A DNA stretch of 64,000 nt from Sandaracinus amylolyticus (lineage in GTDB: Bacteria; Myxococcota_A; Polyangia; Polyangiales; Sandaracinaceae), in the NCBI RefSeq assembly GCF_021631985.1, contig NZ_CP070225.1:4030001-4094000 (forward strand). Direction: 5' to 3'. Under the pieces are notes generated by a model, which worked only from the letters and a program-made list of their open reading frames with translations, was not told the origin of the DNA and did not search any database. Made by a program: the position numbers and the translations under genes. This document shows, one piece after another, positions 46,978 to 55,593 of this stretch (the first letter of the stretch is position 1; each line of letters opens with the position of its first letter).

Positions 46978-48405
46978 ATGCCCGACGACCGGCGGTCCTG
47001 GCTCACGGTGGCCCCGCTGCCCGCGCCGCTCGAGCGCGGCGTCGCGTACCTGAGCCGCGCCCTCTTCGAGATCGACGAGACCACGCTGTCTCCGCCGCGC
47101 CGATGGCTCGTGCTGGCGCTGCGCCTCGCGTGGCTCACGACGCGCGGCTTCTTCCGCGAGCGCCTCCAGATCCGCGCCGCGTCCCTCGCGTTCGCGACCA
47201 TCCTCGCGATCGTCCCCGCGGCCGCGCTCGCGTTCGCGATCGCCGACGTCCTCGGCGCGACCGATCTCCTCATCCACGACACGCTCGAGCCCTTCCTCGG
47301 CCAGACCCTCGGCGACGCCGACGATCCCACCCTCCCCCAAGGCGTGCGCGGCCTGCGCTCGACGCTCGACGGGCTCTTCGTGCTGGTGCGATCGACGCAC
47401 GTCGCGGGGCTCGGGATCGCCGGTCTCGTCGTGCTGGTGTGGGCCCTCGTGCGCGTGCTGCTCGGCGTCGAGGAGGCGTTCGAGCACGTGTTCCAGCACC
47501 GCGGCCCGCCGCGCCCGTTCCTGCGCCGGGTGCGCGCGATGCTCGTCGTCGCGATCACCGCGCCGATCGGCCTCACCTACGCGATGACCAGCGCCGTGCT
47601 CTCGCACCAGACGCTCGCGAGCCGCGTCGTCGTGCACGTCATCCCGTTCCCGTTCGTGCGCGAGGTGCTGCTCTCGGTGCTTCCGCCGCTCGCGGTGATG
47701 CTCGCGCTCTTCGTGCTCTACCTCGAGCTCCCCGACGCCTCGGTGCGACGCGGATCCGCGCTCCTCGGCGCCGCGCTCGCCGCGATCGGCTGGTACGGCA
47801 TCCAGCTCGCGCACATCCGCTTCCAGGTCGGCCTCGCTCGATACAACGCGATCTACTCGGGCTTCGGCGCGTTCCCGATCCTGCTCTTCTCGATCCAGGT
47901 GTCGTGGGTGATCGTGCTGCTCGGCGCGCAGATCGTCGCAGCGCACCAGGACGCACCGACGTTGCGACAGCTCGCGCGCGGCACGCTGCGCGATCACGCC
48001 GAGCGGCAAGCGCTCGCGGTGCGCGCGGTGATCGCGCTCGCCCAGCGCGGCGCGGGCGCGCGCAGCAGCGGGGTCGCGCTGCGCGTGCTCGCGGGCGAGC
48101 TCGGCGTCGGGCTCCGCCCGCTTCGCAGCGTCCTCGACGAGCTCGCGGCACACGGCCTGGTCCGCGCCAGCCTGGAGCGCACCGATCGTCGCTACGCGCT
48201 GGTGCCCGATCCCGCGACGCTGCGCGCGTCGACCGTGCTCGATGCGCTCGAGCGCGCGCCCGGCACACCCGATCTGCCGTGGGAGGAGAGCGACGCGCCG
48301 ATCCAGGCGCTCCTCGTCGCGCGTCGCGCCGCTGCGTCGACGTCGAGCGCGGACCGCACGATCTCCGAGCTCGCCGAGACGAACGCGAGCGAGACCCGAG
48401 GCTGA
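46978..48405 (+). CDS. YihY/BrkB-family membrane protein with C-terminal HTH-like domain, 475 aa
   Basis: ATG at 46978. About six transmembrane helices lie between residues 55 and 320 (LAFATILAIVPAAALAFAI, GIAGLVVLVWALVRVLLGV, SALLGAALAAIGWYGI, ILLFSIQVSWVIVLLGAQIV), in the YihY/BrkB pattern (long called ribonuclease BN in error). The cytosolic C-terminus (about 335-475) contains a winged-helix-like segment (LRVLAGELGVGLRPLRSVLD). Function of the family is unsettled; transport or envelope roles are proposed. Divergent from bolA with about 104 bases between starts. Confidence 0.88.
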   Translation: MPDDRRSWLTVAPLPAPLERGVAYLSRALFEIDETTLSPPRRWLVLALRLAWLTTRGFFRERLQIRAASLAFATILAIVPAAALAFAIADVLGATDLLIHDTLEPFLGQTLGDADDPTLPQGVRGLRSTLDGLFVLVRSTHVAGLGIAGLVVLVWALVRVLLGVEEAFEHVFQHRGPPRPFLRRVRAMLVVAITAPIGLTYAMTSAVLSHQTLASRVVVHVIPFPFVREVLLSVLPPLAVMLALFVLYLELPDASVRRGSALLGAALAAIGWYGIQLAHIRFQVGLARYNAIYSGFGAFPILLFSIQVSWVIVLLGAQIVAAHQDAPTLRQLARGTLRDHAERQALAVRAVIALAQRGAGARSSGVALRVLAGELGVGLRPLRSVLDELAAHGLVRASLERTDRRYALVPDPATLRASTVLDALERAPGTPDLPWEESDAPIQALLVARRAAASTSSADRTISELAETNASETRG

Positions 48406-48458
48406 CCCGCCGGATTGTATCGTTGCCGCCGCGTCCCTCTCGTGAGACAGATCGCGGC

Positions 48459-49184
48459 GTGAGCGAGCCCGCGATCCTCGGAAAGATCCGCGAGACGCTG
48501 GAGGCGACCCTCCCGTCGCGAGACGCCGCGCGTGTCCTGCTCGATGCGCTCGCGGAGTGGGGGCAGCGCGTGCCCTCGGAGATCGAGGAGATCGAGTCCT
48601 TCGTCGCAGTCCCTCTGCGCGACGCGCTGCGCGCGCGGCTCGGCGACGCGCACGCGAAGCGCGTGATGATCGCGCTCGAAGACGTGCTCGCGACGGCGTC
48701 GGCGCCCACGGAGGAGCACACGATCCCCGTCGACCTCTCCGAGATCCCCGACGTGTGGGTCGAGGAGGAGACCCACGATCTCCCGGTGCTCGACGCGCCG
48801 GTCCCGGTGCTCGTTCTCGCGGGGCGCGGCGGGCTCGCGATGCGCCTCGCCGCGGCGCTCGGGCCGGAGCGCATCCACGCGCGCGCCGCGGCGAGCGGGG
48901 CGGCGATCGATCGCGCGCTCGCGACCCCGCCCGTGGTCGTGATCACCGACGCGTCCGACGTGCCCGCGGTCGCGGCCGAGGAGCTCTTCTGGCGCCTGTC
49001 GCGCCTGCCCTCGAGCGTGACCGCGGTCGTGTGGGGCAGTGATCTCGTCTACGGCGCGCGCCTCGCGGAGCTCGCATCGCACTCCGGTCGCGCGATCGCG
49101 TGCCTCCGCGTGGTCGACGGGTTCGACCCGGTGCTCGATCTCGTGCTCGCGCGTCGCGCGGGGGCACCGCGCGACGACGCGTGA
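48459..49184 (+). CDS. Hypothetical protein, 241 aa
   Basis: GTG at 48459, 53 bases after the YihY-type gene. An N-terminal helical part (KIRETLEATLPSRDAARVLL) is followed by an acidic Pro/Glu linker (near 95-115) and a C-terminal alpha/beta unit of about 120 residues (VPVLVLAGRGGLAMRLAAAL, PVVVITDASDVPAVAAEELF, VTAVVWGSDLVYGARLAELA) resembling a receiver-like Rossmann fold without clear phosphorylation residues. No family assigned. Confidence 0.65.
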   Translation: MSEPAILGKIRETLEATLPSRDAARVLLDALAEWGQRVPSEIEEIESFVAVPLRDALRARLGDAHAKRVMIALEDVLATASAPTEEHTIPVDLSEIPDVWVEEETHDLPVLDAPVPVLVLAGRGGLAMRLAAALGPERIHARAAASGAAIDRALATPPVVVITDASDVPAVAAEELFWRLSRLPSSVTAVVWGSDLVYGARLAELASHSGRAIACLRVVDGFDPVLDLVLARRAGAPRDDA

Positions 49185-49191
49185 GCGACGA

Positions 49192-49773
49192 TCACTCCGC
49201 GGGCGGCTCGGTCCCGACGCACGACGTGCAGTCGGTCACGGTCACGTCGAGCTGGATGAAGTCCTCGTCGACGATCTCGTCGCCGCGCCTCACCACGAGC
49301 CGGAACGAGTAGCTGTTCTCGCCGATCGCGTACTGCGACGGATCGATGCCCCAGCGCACGCCGCCCTCACCGGGCACGTTCGAGAGCGAATCGGTCCAGC
49401 ACGAGGGGTCCTCGCCTGCGATGTTCACGCAGCGCTCGAGGTCGAGCGTGTATACGAACGGATCGCCGTCGACCGTGTACGAATAGCGGTACGCGTAGTC
49501 GAGGCCGATGTCGCGATCGATCTCGAGCGCTTCGGGCTCGATCAGCCACTCGACGTCTGCGGCAGGGCCCGCGTCGACCGGCGGCGGCCCGGCGTCGGGC
49601 TCGTCGGCACCGCTGTCGGTGTCCTCCTCGGTCGGGCCGGAATCCACGTCGCCCGAGCCCGCGTCGACGCCCCCACCGGCGTCGGTGTCGGCGTTCGCGC
49701 CTTCGTCACCACCACAGCCCGAGAGCGCGAGGAGCACCGAGACGAGCATCGAGATCGAGATCGCGTGACGCAT
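49192..49773 (-). CDS. Asp-rich lipoprotein, 193 aa
   Basis: ATG at 49773 with AAGGAG upstream. The lipobox is ALSGC (Cys20). An Asp/Gly/Ala/Pro low-complexity linker (about 25-75) leads to a beta-rich C-terminal domain with a Cys pair CTSC near the end. Such linkers are typical of myxobacterial surface lipoproteins. Function unknown. Converges on the gene ending at 49184. Confidence 0.75.
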   Translation of the reverse strand: MRHAISISMLVSVLLALSGCGGDEGANADTDAGGGVDAGSGDVDSGPTEEDTDSGADEPDAGPPPVDAGPAADVEWLIEPEALEIDRDIGLDYAYRYSYTVDGDPFVYTLDLERCVNIAGEDPSCWTDSLSNVPGEGGVRWGIDPSQYAIGENSYSFRLVVRRGDEIVDEDFIQLDVTVTDCTSCVGTEPPAE

Positions 49774-49848
49774 GCGAGGACGACTCCTTGAAGGTCCTCA
49801 GCGTGCAGCCCGAGCGGCTCGCGCGGCTAGCCGTCGTCGCGCGTTTTC

Positions 49849-49865
49849 GTATACCCGCGGTATAC
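49849..49865. promoter_or_regulatory. GTATACC-CGC-GGTATAC palindrome
   Basis: Perfect 7-bp inverted repeat with a 3-base spacer, 76 bases upstream of the lipoprotein start (49773) and 12 bases after the stop of the DUF4388 gene (49877). TATAC-type sequence is rare here. It could be an operator for the lipoprotein gene or part of a termination signal. Confidence 0.35.
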
Positions 49866-49876
49866 GCTCGCGCCGC

Positions 49877-51121
49877 TCACATCCGGATGCGCTTGAGCCG
49901 CGTCGTCACGTCGCGCGAGAGCATCAGCTCCTGATCGCGCGGCAGCGAGGTCGTCGCCGCGAAGAGCGCGAACGCCGCGAGCTCGTGCAGCGCCTGGTGG
50001 AGGCCCTCCATCGGGTTGTCCACCTTGATGTCGGCGAGCGCGCGCGCGACCACCGCGGGATCGATGCTGCCGTCCTCCTCGACGTGCTCGCCGAAGATCG
50101 GCCCGTAGCCGCTGCCCACGATCCACGCCTCGAGCGTGCTGCGCGTCTGGTCCATCCCGCCGTACGTCGCGACGGCCATGAAGATGTCGCGGAGCACGTC
50201 GTTGAACTGCGACACGACCTTGCGCACCGCGGTCGAGTCGACCGACTTCTTCGGCCGCAGCACGACGAGGTTCTGCTGGAGGAGGCCGTAGAGCGCCTTC
50301 ACCGTCATGAACTGCCCGAGACCGGTCTCGCGCGCGATGTCCTCGATGGTGCGGTTGCCGTCGGCCCACGCGAGGACGGTCTGCGCCTTCTCCTCGAGCG
50401 AGTGCACGCTCACGCGTGGCTGCACCTCGGGCACGAGCTCGTCGTGCGGGATGCGCTCGCGGAAGAGCGCCATCTCGTCGATGCGCTGGACGCCCTCCAT
50501 GAGCAGCGCCTGCACCGGCAGGTGCACCGGATGCACCGGCGCCTCCGCCCCGTCGTCGGGCTGGACGAACACGTAGTGCCCCTCGCGGATCAGGAGGGAC
50601 GCGAAGAAGATCTGCTCGACCTGCTTCTGCAGCTGCTCGAAGAGCTGCTCCTGCGAGATCGCGCCCTTGTCGACGACGATCTGTCCGAAGCGCCGCTCGG
50701 GATCGACCTCGGCGAGGATCTCGTCGAGCTGCTGCTTGCTGAGGATCCCGTTGCGATAGAGCACCTGCCCGAGGCGATCGTCGGGGTGGGTGCTGGTCGC
50801 GCTCTTGAGCGCGGCCTGATCGATCGAGAGCACGCGGTGCGCGTCGGGACCGAAGATGTGCATGTCGCCGCGCCAGCTCGCGCTCGCGATGATGTTCACG
50901 AGCTCGAGGATCGACGTGCGCGAGACGATCTCGCCCGCCATCAGCACGCGCGGCTGCGCGGCACCGTCGCTCTTCTCGGCGCGAAGGACGATCAGCCCCG
51001 TCGCGTCGACCACCAGCCGATAACGTCCGGCACGGTCGCGCAACCGCCGATCCGCGCCGCGCCCGGGGACCCGCACCGAGCCATCGGCCTCGACGATCAC
51101 GAGATCGTTGGGCTCCGCCAC
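49877..51121 (-). CDS. DUF4388 (PATAN-type) domain protein, 414 aa
   Basis: GTG at 51121. Residues about 55-130 match DUF4388 (LMAGEIVSRTSILELVNIIA, GDMHIFG), and about 130-220 form a second unit (LGQVLYRNGILSKQQLDEIL, FGQIVVDKGAISQEQLFEQL) as in PilB/GspE-like N-terminal repeats. The rest is helical with an HTH-like piece (RTIEDIARETGLGQFMTVKA). DUF4388 proteins in myxobacteria are linked to signalling, gliding and cell polarity. It is divergent from the receiver gene at 51230. Confidence 0.85.
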   Translation of the reverse strand: MAEPNDLVIVEADGSVRVPGRGADRRLRDRAGRYRLVVDATGLIVLRAEKSDGAAQPRVLMAGEIVSRTSILELVNIIASASWRGDMHIFGPDAHRVLSIDQAALKSATSTHPDDRLGQVLYRNGILSKQQLDEILAEVDPERRFGQIVVDKGAISQEQLFEQLQKQVEQIFFASLLIREGHYVFVQPDDGAEAPVHPVHLPVQALLMEGVQRIDEMALFRERIPHDELVPEVQPRVSVHSLEEKAQTVLAWADGNRTIEDIARETGLGQFMTVKALYGLLQQNLVVLRPKKSVDSTAVRKVVSQFNDVLRDIFMAVATYGGMDQTRSTLEAWIVGSGYGPIFGEHVEEDGSIDPAVVARALADIKVDNPMEGLHQALHELAAFALFAATTSLPRDQELMLSRDVTTRLKRIRM

Positions 51122-51229
51122 GACCGGAGCGTACCGCAGCCCGAGTCACAGCGTGAAGAACGCAGATGGGCCGCCACCATGACCGGTTGTGGCAGAGCGC
51201 CTCGGGGGCTAGTTGGTGGCGCGTCTGAC

Positions 51230-52264
51230 ATGGCCCGAGTCCTCGTCGTCGACGACTTCGCGGATGCCCGCGACCTGCTCTCCGGCCACCTCGCCGCGCG
51301 CGGCTTCGAGACCGAGGAAGCGGTCGACGGAGAAGACGCCGTCGCGCGCGCCGCCGAGCGCCCGCCCGACGTGATCCTGATGGACATCGGGATGCCCAAG
51401 ATGGACGGCATCGAGGCGACGCTGCGGATCAAGGCGGACCCGCGCACCGCACACGTGCCGGTGATCGCGGTGACCGGTCAGGCGCACGACGGATTGCAGG
51501 TGGTGCCGCCCTGCGACGCGGTGCTCGCGAAGCCCGTCGATCCGGTGCGCGTCGAGGCCGAGGTGCGGCGCGTGCTCGCGGAGAAGAGCTCGCCCGCGAG
51601 CGCGCTGAGCGCGGCGCGCGCAGCGAAGAGCTCGACGAAGCGACAGCGCGAGAGCCAGCAGCGGAAGCGCTCGGTGGTGTGGCTCATCGCGGGCCCGGAG
51701 CGCGTGCGCAGCGCGATCGCGATGCTGATCGAGCGCGTGGGCCTCGAGGTGCGCGCGTTCGGATCGGCGATGGACGCGCTCGACGACGCGAGCGATCCCG
51801 ACGCGGTGGTGATCGATCTCGAGCAGGAGGACGCGGTCGAGCTCGCGCTCGCGATGCGCAGCCGGCCCGAGCTCGAGGAGCTGGTGCTGATCGCGCTCGA
51901 GCCCGAGGACGGCGCGCCCGACGAGGTGCGCCCCCTCTTCGACGCGCGCGTCGGGAAGAACGACGAGGTCGTGAAGCTCCCGAAGCTCCTGCAGAAGGCG
52001 CTGAAGGAGCGCGACGCGAGCCGCGGCCCGGCGGCCGAGGTGACGGTCGAGGTCGGTCAGGCGATCCACGCGCGAGGTCGCGCGGAGCCGCTCGGCACCG
52101 TGCTCGACGTGCGCCGCGAGCTGCTCGTGATCGACGTGCCGGGCGCGGGCGCGTTCGTGGTGCCCGCGACCGCCGTGAGCTCGATCGAGCACGGGCGGAT
52201 CGAGGTCGAGCCCGACGCGCTCGACGACGATCTGCGCGAGGCGATCGGCGCGAACCACGAGTGA
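51230..52264 (+). CDS. Response regulator, receiver plus second degenerate receiver-like domain, 344 aa
   Basis: ATG at 51230. Residues 1-120 form a complete receiver: Asp8/Asp9, phospho-acceptor Asp52 in ILMDIGMPKMDG, and the conserved Lys in AVLAKPVDP. A Lys/Arg/Gln-rich linker (about 128-150) leads to a second receiver-like fold (about 152-255: VVWLIAGPERVRSAIAMLI, VVIDLEQEDAVELALAM) that has one acidic residue at the acceptor strand but lacks the N-terminal acidic pair. The C-terminal 70 residues form a beta-rich PilZ-like or unassigned domain. Possible two-input regulator. Confidence 0.85.
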   Translation: MARVLVVDDFADARDLLSGHLAARGFETEEAVDGEDAVARAAERPPDVILMDIGMPKMDGIEATLRIKADPRTAHVPVIAVTGQAHDGLQVVPPCDAVLAKPVDPVRVEAEVRRVLAEKSSPASALSAARAAKSSTKRQRESQQRKRSVVWLIAGPERVRSAIAMLIERVGLEVRAFGSAMDALDDASDPDAVVIDLEQEDAVELALAMRSRPELEELVLIALEPEDGAPDEVRPLFDARVGKNDEVVKLPKLLQKALKERDASRGPAAEVTVEVGQAIHARGRAEPLGTVLDVRRELLVIDVPGAGAFVVPATAVSSIEHGRIEVEPDALDDDLREAIGANHE

Positions 52265-52268
52265 GCGA

Positions 52269-53276
52269 TCACCGCAGCGGCGCGTGGCAGCTCGTGCACG
52301 CGGCGCGGCTCCCGGTGAGCATCAGATCGCTCACCGGCATCGTGTCGCCGCGCTCCTCGAAGCGGGCGATCCAAGCGTCGAGATCGGCGAGCAACGCCTC
52401 GACCTCGATGCGCTGCGCCCAGGTGTCGGCGTGCCTCGCCGCGAGCGCGCGCTCGAGGTGCACCCGTGCGCGCTCGCGATCGCCGACCCGCGCGTAGACC
52501 TCGGCGTACGAGAGCTCCTGCCCCGCGAACGTGTAGGGCGCCCGATGGAAGGTCCATCCGCACCACGGCTCGCACGAGATGCCCTCCGCGATTCCGTCGA
52601 CGATCTCGACCGCGATGTCGGGCCAGCCCGACTCGCGAGGCATCGCCGCCGCGACCGCCATCACGGTGCCCGCGGTGCCGCCGGGATCGCGCTCGTAGAG
52701 CGCCCACAGCTCGTCGAGCAGCTCGGGCTCGACGCGCTGACCGAGCAGCACGCGCTGGTTGATCTGCACGGTCTTCAGCCAGCCCTGGAGGATCGTGTTC
52801 TCGGGCTCGTGCTCGAGCGCGTCGCGGATGTGCTGCTCGACGTGGATCCCCGCCATGAGCACGCCGTTCTCCGCGACGATCGCGACCCCGAGCTGACCGA
52901 GCCGCCAGTGCAGGCGCGCGCGCTGATGGCGATCGAGCTCCGGATCGTCCTCGGCCTCGATGCGCTCGACGAGCGCGACGAGCTGGTCGTAGCCCTCGGC
53001 GCGCCGCTCGTGATCGAACTGGAAGACCTGCCAGAAGATCTGCTCCGCGCAGCCGAACGCGTCGGCGCCGGAGACGCCCTCGCAGCCCTCGGGATAGCTG
53101 CCGTCCCAGCGCGCCTCGCGGCTCGTGAAGTCGGGATAGCGCACGTCGCTGCAGCGGTCGTAGCCGAGGTACGGCCCATCGGGCTCGAGCCCGCGCTCGG
53201 GGCAGCTCGCAGGCTCTTCGCCGCCGCAGCTCACCGCACCGAGGGCCCACACCAGGATCGCGATCGTCTTGTTCAT
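52269..53276 (-). CDS. Lipoprotein with TPR-like helices and terminal CxxCH motif, 335 aa
   Basis: ATG at 53276 with lipobox GAVSC (Cys17). The body is helical and TPR-like (HIRDALEHEPENTILQGWLK, ERARVHLERALAARHADTWA). The C-terminus carries a single haem c motif ACTSCHAPLR (Cys327, Cys330, His331), 5 residues from the end. Placing a haem site at the extreme C-terminus is unusual. The next gene upstream on the same strand (53294-53875) is another lipoprotein, 17 bases away, so an operon is likely. Confidence 0.75.
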   Translation of the reverse strand: MNKTIAILVWALGAVSCGGEEPASCPERGLEPDGPYLGYDRCSDVRYPDFTSREARWDGSYPEGCEGVSGADAFGCAEQIFWQVFQFDHERRAEGYDQLVALVERIEAEDDPELDRHQRARLHWRLGQLGVAIVAENGVLMAGIHVEQHIRDALEHEPENTILQGWLKTVQINQRVLLGQRVEPELLDELWALYERDPGGTAGTVMAVAAAMPRESGWPDIAVEIVDGIAEGISCEPWCGWTFHRAPYTFAGQELSYAEVYARVGDRERARVHLERALAARHADTWAQRIEVEALLADLDAWIARFEERGDTMPVSDLMLTGSRAACTSCHAPLR

Positions 53277-53293
53277 GATCGTCCCCTCTCGGA

Positions 53294-53875
53294 TCAGAAC
53301 GGCAGGCTCGCGTTGAGATCGATGTCGCGCGCGACGACGGTCGCGCTCGACACCGTCACCTGCGGAGAGCTCAGGCCCATCAGGCTCACGAGGTCGCCGC
53401 GATCGGGACCGGCGCGGCGGGGATCGCTGGTGTCGGCGTTGCCGTTGTCGTCGAGGAACGCGACGACGTAGTAGGGCTCGGCGCGCGGCGGGATGCCGAG
53501 GACCGAGTACACGATGCGCGCGCCGCTCGCGCTCATGTCGGCGTCCATCACGAGGCCGTTCGCGACGACGGTCGCGCCGTCGCGATCGAGCACCGGGTCG
53601 CGATCGAAGATCGCGATGTAGAGGTGGCCGCGTCCTCCGGCCATCGGCATCGCCGAGCGCGTCACCACGCCCATGAGCGAGCCTTCGCCCTCGGGCGGCG
53701 TGCCGGCGTCCTCGACGAGCGGCGCACCGGAGTCGGCCGCCGGCCGTGGAGCGCCCGAGTCGGTGCCGCTCGTGATCGAGCCGGCGTCGGTTCCTTCGGT
53801 GCCTTCGTCGCTGCTGCACGCAGCGAGCGAGAGACCGGTCAGCGCAACGAGCGAAGCGATGGTGCGGCGATGCAT
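53294..53875 (-). CDS. Lipoprotein with beta-rich C-terminal domain, 193 aa
   Basis: ATG at 53875, lipobox SLAAC (Cys20), then a Ser/Gly/Asp/Ala linker. From about residue 65: SLMGVVTRSAMPMAGGRGHL, YIAIFDRDPVLD and PYYVVAFLDDNGNADTSDP, the last resembling calcium-binding DxDxN loops. Outline resembles Ig-like or transthyretin-like lipoproteins. It is upstream of the CxxCH lipoprotein in the same direction. Confidence 0.78.
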   Translation of the reverse strand: MHRRTIASLVALTGLSLAACSSDEGTEGTDAGSITSGTDSGAPRPAADSGAPLVEDAGTPPEGEGSLMGVVTRSAMPMAGGRGHLYIAIFDRDPVLDRDGATVVANGLVMDADMSASGARIVYSVLGIPPRAEPYYVVAFLDDNGNADTSDPRRAGPDRGDLVSLMGLSSPQVTVSSATVVARDIDLNASLPF

Positions 53876-53933
53876 CGAGACCCCCCTGGTGCACCGCGAC
53901 GATGCTGGCGCGGGATGGCTCGCGTAAATAGTT

Positions 53934-53955
53934 GAAAGTGGGACTTCTCACTTTC
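53934..53955. promoter_or_regulatory. GAAAGTG-N8-CACTTTC inverted repeat in a divergent region
   Basis: Perfect 7-bp arms at 53934-53940 and 53949-53955, in an AT-rich patch (TAAATAGTTGAAAGTGGGAC) between the divergent starts at 53875 and 54000. Position and composition fit an operator or a promoter-overlapping site for the two lipoprotein genes. Confidence 0.45.
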
Positions 53956-53999
53956 GACCAATCGACATCGCGCGAAGACCCGCGTGGTAGCGTCGGCGG

Positions 54000-54362
54000 A
54001 TGCGCTTCGTCCTGCTCGCGATCCCAGCCGCGCTCGGGCTCTCCGCTTGTGGCGCGTGCGCCTGCCTCCCGTGCCCGCCGCCGATCACGATCGACGTGCA
54101 CCTCGACGAGACGCACGACGCATCGAGCGTCTCGGTCGCCGGCTTCGCGTGCATCGCGGCCGACGCGCCGAGCACCGTGACGTGCACCTCTCCGCAGCTC
54201 GGCGGCGGCACGCACGGCCTCGTGGTGCACGTCGGCGAGCGCACGATCCCGATGCGCGTCCACCTGCCCGGGGACGGCGGAAGCTGCTGCGGATGCGGCT
54301 ACCAGCCGGTGCGCGAGCAGGTCTTCGTGCTCGAGGGCGATCCCCTGATGAGCGGCGTGTGA
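54000..54362 (+). CDS. Cys-rich lipoprotein, 120 aa
   Basis: ATG at 54000; lipobox GLSAC (Cys17), directly followed by GACACLPC, then a beta-rich domain (ITIDVHLDETHDASSVSVAG) and a late cluster GSCCGCGYQ. The many Cys residues suggest disulfides in the periplasm or at the surface. Function unknown. Confidence 0.72.
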   Translation: MRFVLLAIPAALGLSACGACACLPCPPPITIDVHLDETHDASSVSVAGFACIAADAPSTVTCTSPQLGGGTHGLVVHVGERTIPMRVHLPGDGGSCCGCGYQPVREQVFVLEGDPLMSGV

Positions 54363-54407
54363 CGTAGGACGCGGAAGCTCCGGCGCGCGCCCGGATGTCT
54401 TCGACCC

Positions 54408-55532
54408 GTGCTCGGGTCTCGCTCTCCACACATCTCGCTGATCTCGGTGATCGCGCTCTCGACCTCGAGCTGCATCGCCGCGTCGCACGACGCGCCGGCG
54501 CCGATCACGACCGGCGCGCCCTCACCACCGAGCACGCCTCGCTGGGAGCGCCCACCGAGCGCACCGGCCGACGTCACTTGGCCAGCGCCCGAAGTGTTCG
54601 AGGCGACACGCGCATCGCTCGGTCGGGCGATCACGCTCGGGCAGGTCGCGCACGCGGGGCACTGGGAGGTCGCGTTCGCGCGGCGCACGAGCGAGGGATG
54701 GGAGCTCGTCGGGATCACCGGCGAGGCTTCGTACGACGGAACGCTCTGCGACTCGTTCCCGTGCGCGTGGCCGCGTGCGCTCGCGGGACAGGAGCCCGCA
54801 GACGAGCCGAGCGCGCTCCCCGACGCCCTGCTCGACGACGTCGCGTACGCGCGCACGTTGCTCGCGTTCGAGGGTCCGCTCGTCGCCGAGCCCGACGAAG
54901 CCGAGACGTCGGACGCGCCCGCGCTGGTCGTGATCACGCCAGAATTCGAGCGCGCCCGCCAAGATCCCCTGTCCAGGATCCCCGACGACGCGTGGGATCT
55001 CGACCTCGACGCCGACCAGCTGCCCTATCTCGCGCCGCACCTCGACGTGCTGCGCCTCCGTCCGCCTCGTCGCGTCTTCGTCTGCGGGTTGGAGATGCTG
55101 AGTCCGCGCCCGCGGCAGATCGCGTTCATGCGCGCGCTCGCGGCCGCGCAGGCGGGGCGAACGGGGTGGGCCGTCGAAGGTTGGACGCACACGATCCGCC
55201 GCTGGTTCTCGCCTCCGTCGTCGCCCCCGCGCAGGCATGGGCGGCTCCTCGCCATGCTCGGCGTCGACGCAGCGCGCCTCGTGCTCGGGCTGAGCATCGA
55301 GCTGACCGGCCATCGACGCGTGCTCTCGCTGAGCGAGGTCCGGCGCGTCGTGGCCGATCTCGGTGGAGACCTCGTCGCGCGTCTCCGCACGCTCGCCGCC
55401 GACCCGGCCGTCGATCCGCTGAACCGCGTGCTCGCGATCGCGGCGGTCGCCGCTCCCCCGCTCTCGAGCGATCCCCTCTACGCGACGCTGCCCGACTCGG
55501 CGCGCGCGCTCCTCGACGCATGGTCGCGCTGA
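54408..55532 (+). CDS. Lipoprotein-like hypothetical protein, 374 aa
   Basis: GTG at 54408 gives a signal (SPHISLISVIALSTSSC) with lipobox-like STSSC at Cys22. A Pro-rich linker is followed by a large mixed domain: AGHWEVAFARRTSEGWELVG, VAYARTLLAFEGPLVAEP, and helical C-terminal segments (RLLAMLGVDAARLVLGLSIE, SLSEVRRVVADLGGDLVARL). No family recognised. It converges on hppA, separated by a hairpin terminator. Confidence 0.68.
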   Translation: MLGSRSPHISLISVIALSTSSCIAASHDAPAPITTGAPSPPSTPRWERPPSAPADVTWPAPEVFEATRASLGRAITLGQVAHAGHWEVAFARRTSEGWELVGITGEASYDGTLCDSFPCAWPRALAGQEPADEPSALPDALLDDVAYARTLLAFEGPLVAEPDEAETSDAPALVVITPEFERARQDPLSRIPDDAWDLDLDADQLPYLAPHLDVLRLRPPRRVFVCGLEMLSPRPRQIAFMRALAAAQAGRTGWAVEGWTHTIRRWFSPPSSPPRRHGRLLAMLGVDAARLVLGLSIELTGHRRVLSLSEVRRVVADLGGDLVARLRTLAADPAVDPLNRVLAIAAVAAPPLSSDPLYATLPDSARALLDAWSR

Positions 55533-55538
55533 AACGCG

Positions 55539-55570
55539 AAACGGGCGCCGAGCTCTTCGCTCGACGCCCG
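55539..55570. terminator. Bidirectional hairpin terminator between convergent genes
   Basis: Arms ACGGGCGCCGAGC (55539-55551) and GCTCGACGCCCGCT (55557-55570) form a stem with one internal mismatch and a TCTTC loop. On the minus strand it is followed by TTTCGCGTTTC. Lying 7 bases after the stop at 55532 and 24 bases past the hppA stop, it should terminate hppA and probably the facing gene. Confidence 0.6.
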
Positions 55571-55593
55571 CTTCTCTCGTCCGTTCGCTCAGC

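Noticed and set aside
46785-49184. One 799-codon + strand frame covering the YihY-type gene
   Set aside because: Its first two thirds are shadow sequence of the gene at 46978-48405. Only the part from GTG 48459 is a plausible gene and is annotated as such.
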